This document shows, piece after piece, positions 23,462 through 35,091 of a DNA stretch of 64,000 bases. Both the position numbers and the translations under genes were made by a program. The DNA is from Culex pipiens pallens (taxonomy: Eukaryota; Arthropoda; Insecta; Diptera; Culicidae). Position 1 is the stretch's first letter. Each line of letters begins with the position of its first letter. The stretch covers positions 5,505,338 to 5,569,337 of the forward strand of contig NC_068938.1 of the NCBI RefSeq assembly GCF_016801865.2. Reading direction: 5' to 3'. The notes under the pieces were generated by a model. That model saw nothing but the letters and a program-made list of their open reading frames with translations. It did not search any database and was not told the origin of the DNA.

Positions 23462-24670
23462 TTTACTGCACATTTTTAGTTAAAATAAATCTCTAATTGA
23501 CCTCCTTTTTTCAAAAACAATCTACAAAAAATCAATTCCGAAAAATCGTAACTTGGCGTCAACATGTTTGGCCGTACTTCTATGTTGCTCAAAAGTTGCG
23601 GGTGTTGGTCCCCTAAAACATATAAAAAAATAAAAATTCGGATTTCATGAAAAAATCATTTAAAAAAGTCACCTTTTTCCGACCTTTTTTTTCTAAACCG
23701 TAGTTTAAAATTTTGACAAACCAGGGTACTGATTTTCGGCTCAAAGATCAAAAATCACTCACTCATCGCCGACTGGAGCGCGCAACCATTCGCGAGCGAA
23801 CACGACCCGCTAGCTGCCAGCGCCTTTGCCAATCGCTTCACACAGCGAAACAAAGGCCTACTCCGCCTGTCGACCCGAGTCACAAAGTAATATGTTCAGA
23901 GAGGAGAGAATCTAACAAAATTCCAGAGAGGCGCTCACTTGGCCTGCACTACCACAGTTTGCCGTCAATTTTTATTTGGCATGATGGAAATTGCTGTCAA
24001 ATGTGTCTTTGACGATGTGTTATCAACAAAATTGCAATTCATTTTTGATAACATTGATTTTAAGCAGTTTAATAAATGATCAAAACAAAGCCGATCGCAG
24101 ACTATTTCGAGTCAGCTTTGAGCGACATAGCGCAATCAGCCTCTCTGAGCCATTCGCTGTACTACCCGATTGGAGTGAGAGGGAGAGCAAAGAGAGAGTA
24201 TTCGGTAGCGATTGGTGTGGAAGTGACAAACAGTGAGAAACGGTCAGAGCAGTTTTTCGTCGCGTTCGATTTGTGATCACGATTGAATGAGTATTTTCGG
24301 ATACCCTAATACCCTTGTTGATACATTTGCAAAACATTTCTGTTATCAGTCTTTCAGAATCAAGGAAAAAATCAATGGAGTATTTCTGTTTGTTCTAACT
24401 TTTGAAATAATGTTTGCTTTTTGTATCTTTTTTGCAATCGTTTTCAATTTGTTAAAATTTTCACAATCGTTACTCGAAGTATCATCGTACATCTATCTCT
24501 TAATCCAAAATCATCCCTCCAGTCAAACCGCAGATGCCTCGAGGACAGTGGCAATAAACGCAAATAAAGGTAAACCAAGATATGTACCACGCGAAAGAAG
24601 ATGAAGAATCTACAACCAAAAAGTAATAAAAAAGGTAAAATAAATTACATTTTATGGTACTCCCTCACAA
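23462..24670. repeat. Tandem duplication, unit 1
   Basis: About 1.2 kb from 'tttactgcacatttttag' (23462) to 'ttatggtactccctcac'. Nearly the same sequence follows immediately as unit 2. Unit 1 has about 185 bp (roughly 23955-24140) that unit 2 lacks. Short open frames (such as the RLERATIRERTRPASCQRL segment at about 23771-23828) are shared but are broken differently downstream. Confidence 0.8.
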
Positions 24671-25690
24671 TTTACTGCACATTTTTAGATAAAATCAATA
24701 TTGACCATATCTCCTTATTTTCAAAAACAATTTACAAAAAATCAATTCCAAAAAATCGTAACTTGGCGTCAAAATGTTTGACCGTACTTCTATGTTGCTC
24801 AAAAGTTGTGGGTATTGGTCCTCAAAACATATAAAAAAATCAGATTTTACGAATAACATATCTAAAAATTGTCATTTTTCCGAGCATTTATTTTTTTCTA
24901 AACCGTAGTTTAAAATTTTGACAAACCAGGGTACTGATTTTCGGCTCAAAGATCAAAAATCACTCACTCATCGCCGACTGGAGCGCGCAACCATTCGCGA
25001 GCGAACACGACCCGCTAGCTGCCAGCGCCTTTGCCAATCGCTTCACACAGCGAAACAAATACTTCGTAAATTTCTTTGCCTACTCCGCCCGTCGACCCGA
25101 GTCACAAAGTAATATGTTCAGAGAGGAGAGAGTCTAACTAGAGTCTAAATTCTAGAGAGGCGCTCACTTGGCCTGCACTAACACAGCCTCTCGGAGCCAT
25201 TCGCTCTACTACCCGATTTGAGTGAGAGGAAAAGCAAAGAGAGAGTATTCGGTAGCGATTGGTGTGGAAGTGACAAACGGTAAGAAACGGTCAGAGCAGT
25301 TTTTCGTCGCGTTCGATTTGTGATCGCGATTGAATGAGTATTTTTGGAGATATCAGGGCCCTTGTTATCAGTCTTCCAAAATCGTGGAAAAAATCTATGG
25401 AGTCTTTTCTGTATATTTTAACTTTTGAAATAATGTTTGCTTTTTGTATCTTTTTTGCAATCGTTTTCAATTTGTACAAATTTTCAACATCGTTACTCGA
25501 AGTATCGTCGTACATCTCTCAATCCAAAATCATCCCTTCAGCCAAACCGCAGATGCCTCGAGGACAGTGGCAATAAACGCAAATAAAGGTAAACCTTGAT
25601 GTGTACAACGCGGAAGAAGATGAAGAATCTACAACCAAAAAGTAATAAAAAAGGTAAAATAAATTACATTTTATGGTACTCCCCCACGCT
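24671..25690. repeat. Tandem duplication, unit 2
   Basis: Second copy, beginning again with 'tttactgcacatttttag' and ending 'ttatggtactccccc'. It is shorter than unit 1 by the deletion noted there, and carries a small extra piece near 25060-25080. No supported gene in either copy. Confidence 0.8.
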
Positions 25691-27351
25691 CAAATTCCTA
25701 GTAGATCTTTCGTCATTCACTTTTTTTCCATCGTTGGAGGTGGTTGTAAGACGAAGGCGAAAAAAAAACTCGTAACAAGTTTGTCCTTGCTGCCTCAAGG
25801 ACCCAAATCCGGAAGTCGATGCCGCCGGTGGCGGCCAATCCTTGATAAAATATGTAACACCTCTCCTGTTGTATTCCTTGGTCGTCGTCCGCGAAAGTAG
25901 AAGGACACTCTAACACAAATTGACTTCATCACTGCTTTGAGAGGGAGAGGTGGGACGACTTAAAATTGCGTTTTTGTGTTTGTGTTTTGTGTTTAAAAGT
26001 AAGCTTGCGAAGTGCAAAGAAAATGAAGGAAAAGCTTTTGAAGATTGCAAAAAACAAGGACCTTTTTTTAACGAGCAGAAAACTTTTTTTGTGGCCACTC
26101 AGAGGATTAGCCGAATGCGCTGTAAACTTGGCACTGAAAAATTGTGGGACATTAATTTGAAACAACAATAAAAGTAAAAGCCTTACTTACTCAAGTCAGC
26201 TTTTTAAGGTTTCACTCGAAATCTCCTTATTTCTCCATTCTACCTGACGCATAATTTGAATTCCCAAAAGGCATCAATAAAAAAGGGCTCATATTTCAAT
26301 GAACCAGAAACGAAATGCTCCTCTGGTTTTGATCCCGACAATGGATGTTATGCTCGGCATTTGAAACCATTCCCCCCTCACAATTGAACGAGGGTGTGAA
26401 AATTATTGACATTTCTGAACTTTTTGCGCCACCCTTTTCCCCTCTCAAAAATCGACCTTTATCTTAGGGTACCGACACTGATTGAACTGAACAAGGGGGA
26501 GAACACTCTTAGATACATTGATGAAGGGAATTTTCCACCCCGTCTAAGCCTAAGCGATTTTGCAGCTTTGCATCTTTTGGAAGGGAAGAGGTTTTTCTTC
26601 ACCCCATTAAAAATTGCTTTCGATTTGCCACGTGACCTAACCTAGCGAGTTCTGGAAAAAAGTGACAAATGTTTTTTTTTTCTTCGCGTGCCATCAATAT
26701 TTATAAATCGACAGCTTCTTGATGATACGCACAGTTAGAGGGCGGCATGTCGAGTAATTTTATGCTGTCTGGAGGTTTGATGTGACGCGACAAGGAAATT
26801 ATGATGGATTGTTTGCGTTGGCTATTTGCGTGCCAAAGCATGACGGGTTGGGATTTTGGTGATGGGACGGGAATGTTCATTTTATGAGGTTGTGAATTGA
26901 TTTTAAAGCCATTTGAAGATCTTTGAAAGCACAAAACATATCGTAATTTAGGGATATCAGTTTAAAAATTACTTTGGCAGAGTTAACCTTTTTTCTATAT
27001 TTTTATAATTTCCCGTATTTAGGAGGAAGTTTTTACCATTTTTTGTGTTAAGAAAAGCTTTATTTCTCTTGTTTCATGTTTTTCTTATTTCATTATTAGT
27101 ATTTTCATAAGCTTTTCTCTTTCACTTTTTGCCTTACTTATAATTCCTCATAAAGCCACTTTTTCAAATTTTTTACTTGTTTTTCATATTTTGTCCTTTA
27201 TGAATGAAACCGTTATCATTGTAAAATCGCATAGAGACAGAATCTCAGGCAATCCAAAAATTAAGAATTTAATTTAGGGAATAATAGTTAAAAAAACACA
27301 CCAAAAGTTGACCCAAACATAAAGATTTTCTTACAAGTCAGACTTCCAACC
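25691..27351. other. Intergenic, no supported gene
   Basis: Mixed-composition sequence with short open frames only. No domain, splice pattern or TE terminus recognised. Confidence 0.5.
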
Positions 27352-28609
27352 CAAAAACAAAAACAAAAACAAAAACAAAAACAAAAACAAAAACAAAAAC
27401 AAAAACAAAAACAAAAACAAAAACAAAAACAAAAACAAAAACAAAAACAAAAACAAAAACAAAAACAAAAACAAAAACAAAAACAAAAACAAAAACAAAA
27501 ACAAAAACAAAAACAAAAACAAAAACAAAAACAAAAACAAAAACAAAAACAAAAACAAAAACAAAAACAAAAACAAAAACAAAAACAAAAACAAAAACAA
27601 AAACAAAAACAAAAACAAAAACAAAAACAAAAACAAAAACAAAAACAAAAACAAAAACAAAAACAAAAACAAAAACAAAAACAAAAACAAAAACAAAAAC
27701 AAAAACAAAAACAAAAACAAAAACAAAAACAAAAACAAAAACAAAAACAAAAACAAAAACAAAAACAAAAACAAAAACAAAAACAAAAACAAAAACAAAA
27801 ACAAAAACAAAAACAAAAACAAAAACAAAAACAAAAACAAAAACAAAAACAAAAACAAAAACAAAAACAAAAACAAAAACAAAAACAAAAACAAAAACAA
27901 AAACAAAAACAAAAACAAAAACAAAAACAAAAACAAAAACAAAAACAAAAACAAAAACAAAAACAAAAACAAAAACAAAAACAAAAACAAAAACAAAAAC
28001 AAAAACAAAAACAAAAACAAAAACAAAAACAAAAACAAAAACAAAAACAAAAACAAAAACAAAAACAAAAACAAAAACAAAAACAAAAACAAAAACAAAA
28101 ACAAAAACAAAAACAAAAACAAAAACAAAAACAAAAACAAAAACAAAAACAAAAACAAAAACAAAAACAAAAACAAAAACAAAAACAAAAACAAAAACAA
28201 AAACAAAAACAAAAACAAAACAAAAACAAAAACAAAAACAAAAACAAAAACAAAAACAAAAACAAAAACAAAAACAAAAACAAAAACAAAAACAAAAACA
28301 AAAACAAAAACAAAAACAAAAACAAAAACAAAAACAAAAACAAAAACAAAAACAAAAACAAAAACAAAAACAAAAACAAAAACAAAAACAAAAACAAAAA
28401 CAAAAACAAAAACAAAAACAAAAACAAAAACAAAAACAAAAACAAAAACAAAAACAAAAACAAAAACAAAAACAAAAACAAAAACAAAAACAAAAACAAA
28501 AACAAAAACAAAAACAAAAACAAAAACAAAAACAAAAACAAAAACAAAAACAAAAACAAAAACAAAAACAAAAACAAAAACAAAAACAAAAACAAAAACA
28601 AAAACAAAA
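27352..28609. repeat. (CAAAAA)n array, 1.26 kb
   Basis: About 209 perfect or near-perfect hexamers. The only break seen is one 5-bp unit (CAAAA) at about 28216-28220, which shifts the phase. On the minus strand it creates long artificial LF, FV and CF dipeptide frames that are not genes. Confidence 0.97.
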
Positions 28610-29400
28610 GGGTAATTCCCCGCCAACTCACACAGCAGTTGCCCCGACCCCTCTTCGATTTGCGTGAAACTTTGTTCTAAAGGGGTAACTTTTGTCCCTG
28701 ATCACGAATCCGAGGTCCGTTTTTTGATAGCTCGTGACTGAACATGCGAAAAAAGAGGTGTTTTTCAATAATTTGCAGCCTGAAACGGTGATGAGATAGA
28801 AATTTTGTGTCAAAGGGACTTTTATGTAAAATTAGATGCCCGATTTGATGGCTTACTCAGAATTCCGAAAAAACATATTTTTCATCGAAAAAAAACACTT
28901 AAAGTTTTACAAACTCTCCCATTTTGCATTACTCGACTGTAAATTTTTTTGGAACATGCCATTTTAAGGGAAATTAAATGTTCTTTTGGAATCTACATTG
29001 ACCCAGAAGGGTCATTTTTTCATTTAGAACAATTTTTTTCATTTTAAAATTTCATGTTTTTTCTAACTTTGTAGGGTTATTTTTTAGAGTGTAACAATGT
29101 TCTACAAAGTTGTAGAGCAGACAATTACAAAATTTTTGATACATCACGAGTTATCGCGATTTTACGAAAAAAAGTTTTGAAAAAATTGGTCGTCGTCGAT
29201 CATGGCCGTTCATCGTTACCCGCGACAGAGACGGACGACGAAACAAAGAGAAACACAAAAAGTAACTTTTTCAAAACTTTTTTTCGCAAAATCGCGATAA
29301 CTCGTGGTCCTAAAAATAGCAATTTTCGTCGGTTTTCGCAAAAAAAAAACATTTTTTTTAAATCATAACTTCGAGCTATTTCAACCGCTTTTAGCATTTT
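28610..29400. repeat. Dispersed repeat family H with internal hairpin
   Basis: Begins abruptly at the end of the hexamer array ('gggtaattccccgccaactc'). Block order 'taacttttgtccctgatcacgaatccgaggt' ... 'tagctcgtgactga' recurs diverged at 33755-33835. Inverted arms at about 29137-29180 and 29262-29312 ('cgagttatcgcgattttacg' and its complement) form a hairpin. Confidence 0.6.
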
Positions 29401-30457
29401 TGGATTTGTAAAATTTAAAAAAAAGAGGATTACTGCGAGAGTTGCTCATCTGGCAAGGTAATTTCCAACAAAAACCCAATCATCTTCAACAACTTTCTAG
29501 TACCAAGCACCGCATTCTATCCACTAACTAAGTTTCAAAACTCCTCGAAGAGAACACCGATCGTTTGATGTTCCCGAACTCCCCAGGAAAGTCAAACTTC
29601 CGGGGTCGAGTCGTAACCTTCTTTTGAACAAACTTTGAATATTGTGTTTATTACTTTAGTCTCGAGTGACATTCTTTCGCCCAAGAACGGAACTCCCCTT
29701 TTTACATGTTGGAGAAGCAACCCGATATCATCATCATCTTTGTTGTTGTCGTCGTCCCAACCAACTTCCGCCCCACCAGCAAAATCAATAAACATTCAAT
29801 ATGTTTGGCCCGCAAGTTTTTAAATGAACTTTTGGGGTCGAACGGTGTTTTTCTTTGCTTTTCCCCCCTGGGGGGACACTTTGGCTTGTGCGTGTCATGT
29901 GTAGGATGCTGCGTTGCCTAGGAGAAGCATCTTTTTATCACCGTCTTGTATCGTAACAAGGTGGAGTTGGGGATTTCTTGGAAACATGGGATTGAGCAGT
30001 ATTATGCGAAAAAATAGGATGCGAACGAGAGGGGAAATGTTAACTGAGAAGGTGTTTGCAGGTGTTGCCTGCAGGTGTGGATTACAAATTGATCCAGATC
30101 TGAATGGCGTTATTTAGTGCTACTCCGGTAATGATGTCACGTACTTACTTGTTTGGTTTGTTTTGTTTTCTTTTGAAATAATTCAAAGAAATTGTAACTA
30201 AATAACTTCATTATTTTCTAAAATTAATGAAAAAAATGAAAAAAATACACTTTGAATAAAAACCTTTAGTTCTATTGCGACAGAATTCAATTCGTTGGAA
30301 TTTCTGAAAAAATCACCTCGAACTTAAACTAAAACTAAGCAATTCAACGGCCTTTAAATCCGTAATCGAAAACAAAATTGCAGCCGTGTCCGATCGGTAC
30401 AAAACGAAGCAAAAGCAAGGTGGCTACCGTTTTACTCGCAAAAAACCCCCAAAATCG
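29401..30457. other. Intergenic, upstream of the cuticle-like gene
   Basis: No supported gene. The last 100 bp carry the core promoter described next. Confidence 0.5.
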
Positions 30458-30572
30458 TATAAAACAACCCAAACTCCAGCAAACCATCATCACTCGTTCG
30501 CGGTCATCTAATCAGTTCAGTTCAGTTCGGTCTTTGGAAAATCACTGAAGCGCAGTTCAATCTTCGTCAGAC
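30458..30572 (+). promoter_or_regulatory. TATA box and 5' UTR of the V/P-rich gene
   Basis: TATAAAA at 30458-30464, about 115 bp before the start codon. Arthropod initiator-like TCAGT copies occur at about 30512-30530; a start about 30 bp after the TATA box would fall near 30487. The exact start cannot be fixed. Confidence 0.6.
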
Positions 30573-31141
30573 ATGAAGGTAAGTCCAAGTCGGTCCAAGG
30601 CGGTTGCATTTCGTTACAAACTGTGCTTTCTCAGGCGTTCATCGTGTTGTCCATGGCCGTGGCCATCGCTTCCTGCGCGGCAGTCGACTCCAAGAAGGAA
30701 AAGCGTGGCCTGTGGGAGGTCAACGATTACCATCATGGCTTTGACGATCACCACGTGGTCGATGTGCACCACAAGGAGATCATCACCAAGAATGTGCACG
30801 TGCCGTACCCGGTGGAGGTTGAGAAGCATGTCCCATATCCGGTGAACGTTCCGTACCCGGTTGAGGTCGTCAAGAAGGTTCCGGTGGTGGTTGAGAAAAA
30901 CGTCCCGGTCTACGTCGAGAAGAAGGTGCCGGTTCACGTTGATCGTCCGGTTCCGTACCCAGTTGAGGTCAAGGTCCCGGTCGTCCACAAGGAGTACGTC
31001 GAAGTGCCCAAGCCGTACGCAGTTCATGTCGAGAAGCCCGTCCCGGTGTACGTGAAGAAGCCGGTTTACATCGAGAAGCACGTCCCGGTGACCGTCCACA
31101 TCAAGGAGGTCCACCAGAAGAAGCACTGGGGACTGTTTTGA
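30573..31141 (+). CDS. Val/Pro-rich secreted cuticle-like protein 1
   Basis: Two coding exons: 30573-30578 (Met-Lys only) and 30635-31141; 170 residues. The signal peptide is assembled across the intron (MK + [17 protein letters not shown]), so the product is secreted. The mature part starts with a charged, His-rich stretch ([13 protein letters not shown]) and is then built from degenerate repeats of the type VPYPVEV, KKVPVx[16 protein letters not shown], ending HWGLF. Such Val/Pro/Tyr low-complexity repeats with a one- or two-codon first exon are typical of insect cuticular proteins; a structural role in cuticle is inferred. AATAAA lies near 31156. A paralog lies at 45127-45612 on the other strand. 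Confidence 0.85.
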
Positions 31142-31491
31142 AGAGCTTAATGGGTGAATAAATTGTTGAAATTGTACCATTCTGCATAGTTTTATCACCG
31201 CTTCGAAACTCTCAAAACGATCTTATTTCCGGCTTCGCCGGTCTACAAGAAAACCGTAACCAAAACTAGCTCATCCAAGATGCAAACAAGTCCTAATGGA
31301 AAACTCTTCTCTTCACTCTCACACACACACTCATTCGGTGCCATTTTCATAAAATTATACGGCTTAATTTCAACCGTTCAACGTGTCTAACGGCACGTTT
31401 GCATGTGACATCAAGGTTGGCCATGCCCCAACGAGAAGAACTAGCACTAGCATTCCACATATTGTAGCAACTTCAACTCCAACTCTGCCAA

Positions 31492-32503
31492 CACACTAAA
31501 AAATTTGGAATTTTACATTTGACGTGATCGTATATTAAACCTAATACCAAAACATGTAATCGTATATTTGATGTAAAATTATGTTTATTTTGACGTAAAC
31601 TGATGAAATTCTCGTTGGAATACCATAACCTCATGCGAAACCTAAAATTACATTACTTATAACCCAACTTCACGTTTTATTTGATGCACATAACTGGAGC
31701 ATCAAATTTGATGTAATTTTACATCAAACGAAACCTAATTTCACGAGCTTTAGCCGTTACACTTTTGTCTGAGTGGCGAAACGTCAAAACGTTCGCCATG
31801 TTTGACGCCGCAAAAAATATTGTTGCATCAGCGTTTTTCGTCAAGATTATCTTAATTTTTGTTTTCTTTACTGGCCTGGACCTGCTTTCGGCACTCAAAT
31901 CTACGAGAAAGGTAAGTTTAAGCATTCTTGAGGTGGCCAAATAGATCACTAATAGTTTTGACGTTTTCCGTTTCGTTGCGGTTTGTCGCAGGTTGCCGAA
32001 ATCATCGAGCTCAAAGAAAAAATCGGCGATGTTCCAGTTCCAGTTCTGTCCACTGAAGAGGATTTTCCCGGATTGGACCAAAACCGTAGTGCCCAAGAAG
32101 CGAGTTCCTTCAAGCATGGCAACATCTCCAGTTGTGTGGCCAAAACACTCCAAACGGCATGCCGGAAAATTTGTAATGGAACAAAGCCATAGATGAATTT
32201 TCAGTGAAAATGCAAGGAAGAAAAATAAGACGATTTGTGACTGTGAGTGAAATTGTGTGATGAATTGAAATGTGTTGCAATAAAACCATAAACATCAGAT
32301 AAACAAACGTTTCTTTTTATCCAACAAGATTCCTATTAGAATCATTCTCCACCAAACAATATGTCAATGTAATTTTACACGAACTTGGAAGATTGTTGGT
32401 CGTGTAATTTTACGTATTATTTAACACAAATTTAGGTCTGATTAGATGCTCCAGTTATGTGCATCTAATTTGACTGAAAATTACACGTTTTTTTCTTAGT
32501 GTG
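31492..32503. mobile_element. TIR-bounded element carrying a small gene
   Basis: The outer ends CACACTAA (31492) and TTAGTGTG (32503) are inverted, followed by T/A-rich 'ttttaca' motifs. Deeper in, 'gatgcacataactggagcatc' at about 31683-31703 reappears in complement at about 32444-32464, so terminal regions of roughly 200 bp are related in inverted orientation. No clear target duplication was found. The middle holds a two-exon gene. Confidence 0.55.
31798..32192 (+). CDS. Small two-exon gene, 104 residues, unknown
   Basis: Exon 1, 31798-31911 (38 codons), ends AAG before GTAAGT; exon 2, 31992-32192, begins after TTGTCGCAG in phase 0 and ends at TAG; the intron is 80 bp. An AATAAA follows at about 32280. 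The N-terminus is hydrophobic (VKIILIFVFFTGLDLL, about residues 15-30), a possible signal anchor; the rest is charged, with Cys residues near the end (SSCVAKTLQTACRKICNG). No family recognised. The gene lies wholly inside an inverted-repeat-bounded element, so it may be an element gene or a captured host gene. A 144-codon frame on the minus strand overlaps; the spliced + model is preferred for its strong splice sites and poly(A) signal. Confidence 0.5.
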
Positions 32504-33364
32504 AAGCTCTTGGCAGAATGACAACGTCGTTGACGACGTTAGCAGTAAAGTTTGCAACTGAAATGAAAATTTATGATTATGATGTCAGAGACACACACAC
32601 AAACTGATGTTCGGAGCGGCAGAGGAAGCTTTCGCTTTCCAACCACTATATCCGGTTTTTTGGCGAGCGGGGCTAAAAGCTGAAAAGCAAGTCAAACGAG
32701 TCCAATTTTCGGGAGCAACAAACATTCATTCCGGTTGACACACGGCCCTCTTAGTCCAAGTTGGCTGTGGGGTTGGGCGGAACTTGGATAGCAAAACAGA
32801 AACCCGGTGAAAAACATCGTAGCGTGCCGTGACGTGATGGGCTGTCGTCCTTATCCACACAGTTCGTGAAGCCTACTGAGATGGGTTTGGGAAAAAGGCT
32901 TTGGAGGGGAAAATTGCGGAGCGGGAGTTCATCGGGATGAATGAGGAGTTCGGGTGAGGACGGCTGTATGCCAGTTTCCAGTTTTGGGGATGTTTCTCGG
33001 TTGGGGTTGGTTGGAGAGTTTAGTTGGAAGTTGGTTGCTGACGAGGATAGACTGTAGATTTTTATGTTCAGAGTTGCACTTGAAACGGGTGACGAAAATT
33101 ACGAAAAGTAAATAACCTTTCGGAATTCGGATAGAAGAAACCTGAACTGGTCCAAAACAGGATCAAGGAACTAAATATTCAAATTGCTTTTGTTGATTTT
33201 TTAATACTATATTAATATTTTGCGTCATTTTATATCATATCTTGGAATTATTTTCAGAATGTTTTTGTTTTTGGTCATTGGTCAACATATTTTTAGAATG
33301 ATTTTCTGATTTGTGCCATTGATATATTGTGGGGTCATATCAACATTTTTTCATGAGTACATAT
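32504..33364. other. Intergenic, no gene seen
   Basis: GC-richer than its surroundings to about 33060, then AT-rich. No feature supported. Confidence 0.5.
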
Positions 33365-33374
33365 AAAGTAATCT

Positions 33375-33695
33375 TGGATCCAGCGAGTGCTACCGAAGTT
33401 CTGGTTGGGTTGCGCCACCTCAGTCAATCCCCTGCTGCAGCGGTTGTCCCCTTGAGATGTGATATTAGAATAAGTAATGCCTCCTTTCCTCTAACTATCC
33501 CACATTTATTAGCTATTTCGAAGGTTATTTTTGCATTTTTTTCTCTGTTCAATTTGTTCTCCTTAGTACCAGTAAACCCTCTCCCTATTTCGAACAAATC
33601 AGCTGTTGAAAGGTAGTCCATATCTCAGCTCAGGATAACAACTGCACCAATGTAATTGTTAAAGCAACCTAATAAAATGAAATGAAATGAAATTC
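33375..33695 (+). mobile_element. 5'-truncated non-LTR retrotransposon (LINE) 3' end
   Basis: The segment ends in an (AAATG)n-type tail (33673-33694) and is flanked by the exact 10-bp repeat AAAGTAATCT (33365-33374 and 33696-33705), the signature of target-primed reverse transcription. Only about 320 bp of 3' sequence remain; no domain is left to assign the clade. Confidence 0.7.
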
Positions 33696-33739
33696 AAAGT
33701 AATCTATCAATATTTTGATTTCAAATATATTTCAAAGCG

Positions 33740-34200
33740 TATTTTCGTGAATCTTTATCCCAAAAAGTAATTTTTGTCCCTAATCTCGAATCCATGTTCC
33801 TATTTTGATATTTTGTGACTGAGGAGCGGAACGACTGCTCAAATGTTAAAAACTTCGGAATTTGTCATTTTATGGTAAATTTAATACATGTACTTTTCAA
33901 ATCTGCACTAACCTAGAAAGGTATTTTTTCCATATAGAATCATTTTTTTTTTTCATTTTTTTCGCGTTTTTCTTTGTTGCGTCGTTCGTAACTGTCGTGG
34001 GTGACAATGAATGGCCATTGGTGTGTCCCAAAAAAGGCAATGTAGCGGAAACCTTCGGGCTCACTTGGTTTTCGATAGGTTTTTGCCCCAGGAACAATGT
34101 TTTCGTACAACAAAAAAAAATCCAAAAATTGATTAAAACTTGCGATTTACTGAAAAATGGTCTGTTTTTATAAAAAAAAGCCTCATATTTTGTTCTAAAA
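33740..34200. repeat. Family H dispersed repeat, second copy
   Basis: Diverged match to 28676-29050: 'taatttttgtccctaatctcgaatcca', 'ttttgtgactgagg', 'cattttatggtaaatttaat' and 'acctagaaaggtat' occur in the same order. Confidence 0.5.
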
Positions 34201-34281
34201 CCTTGAAAAATGCGGTCAAATTGCCCCGTACTTCACTTTATCTCATAGTTAGAAGTCTTACCAATAATGTTGTATATTTAT

Positions 34282-34937
34282 TAGGGTGTAACAAAAATGA
34301 CTTTTTGGCGGGCATTCAGGGGTTTGTTCCAGTGGGCATACTGAGCCCAAATCCCAAATATGAGCTTGATTGGACGTAACAGGAGCTGGCGCTCCGCCCT
34401 TCAATTTTAAATGGGATTTAACCCGTAAAAAAAGATTTTATCAAAAAATGTCAATTTTTGAGGAATTTTGGCCACCAATGCGTTTACCAAAAACATCATT
34501 GGCGGGTAGGCCAGATCCTTGCGCATCTTTTGGTGAATATAACATTGAAGTTTGGAGCACCCTGGAGCTCGGTATAGACCTTCAAAGTTTGTCATTTTTT
34601 CGAAAAATTGGTCCCAGCAAAATCAAATGGCTTCTCGGGCGTCGCGAGGTGCGACGCATATCTTTTTTGCCAGGGACGATTTTTCGAAAAAAGACAAGGA
34701 TCTGGCCTACACGCCAGTGATGTTTTTGGTAAACGCATTGGTGGCCAAAATGCCTCAAAAATTGACATTTTTGAGAAAAAAAAACATTTTTTACGGGTTA
34801 AATCCCATTTAAAATTGAAGGGCGGAGCGCCAGCTCCTGTTACGTTCAATCAAGCTCATAATTGGGATTTAAACTCAGTATGCCTACCGGAACAAACCCC
34901 TGAATGCCCGCCAAAAAGTCATTTTTGTTACACTCTA
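34282..34937. mobile_element. Palindromic foldback element (family P), deleted copy
   Basis: Almost the whole length is an inverted repeat centred near 34655: the left end TAGGGTGTAACAAAAATGAC is mirrored by the right end GTCATTTTTGTTACACTCTA. Arms share 'ttggcgggcattcaggggttt' and 'ctggcgctccgcccttcaat'. The right arm lacks about 90 bp that the left arm has (34540-34600, 'tggagcaccctggagctcgg'). Flanks suggest a TA target. The full copy is at 60904-61626. Confidence 0.75.
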
Positions 34938-35091
34938 TTATTTATATTGATCTCGGTAGTCGCAAATTTTCATTGGAATAATTTTAAAGTTGGAAAAATG
35001 TAATATTTCGCTTATAATTTTTACGAATTTTTCACAAAAATCTACCCTAACAAAATTTGGCGCCAAAACCATTACCATAATCTTGTAGGTA
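34938..35091. other. Short spacer between two elements
   Basis: AT-rich sequence, nothing seen. Confidence 0.4.

Noticed and set aside
27288..28631. Minus-strand frames of 431-447 codons rich in Leu-Phe, Phe-Val and Cys-Phe
   Set aside because: They are pure translations of the CAAAAA hexamer array in different phases, not genes.
31719..32153. 144-codon minus-strand gene
   Set aside because: It runs antisense across a well-formed intron and poly(A) signal on the plus strand; the plus-strand spliced model is better supported.
34370..34849. Overlapping frames on both strands with the same peptide (VTGAGAPPFNFKWD)
   Set aside because: Mirror images produced by a palindromic element; the same occurs at 60992-61461.
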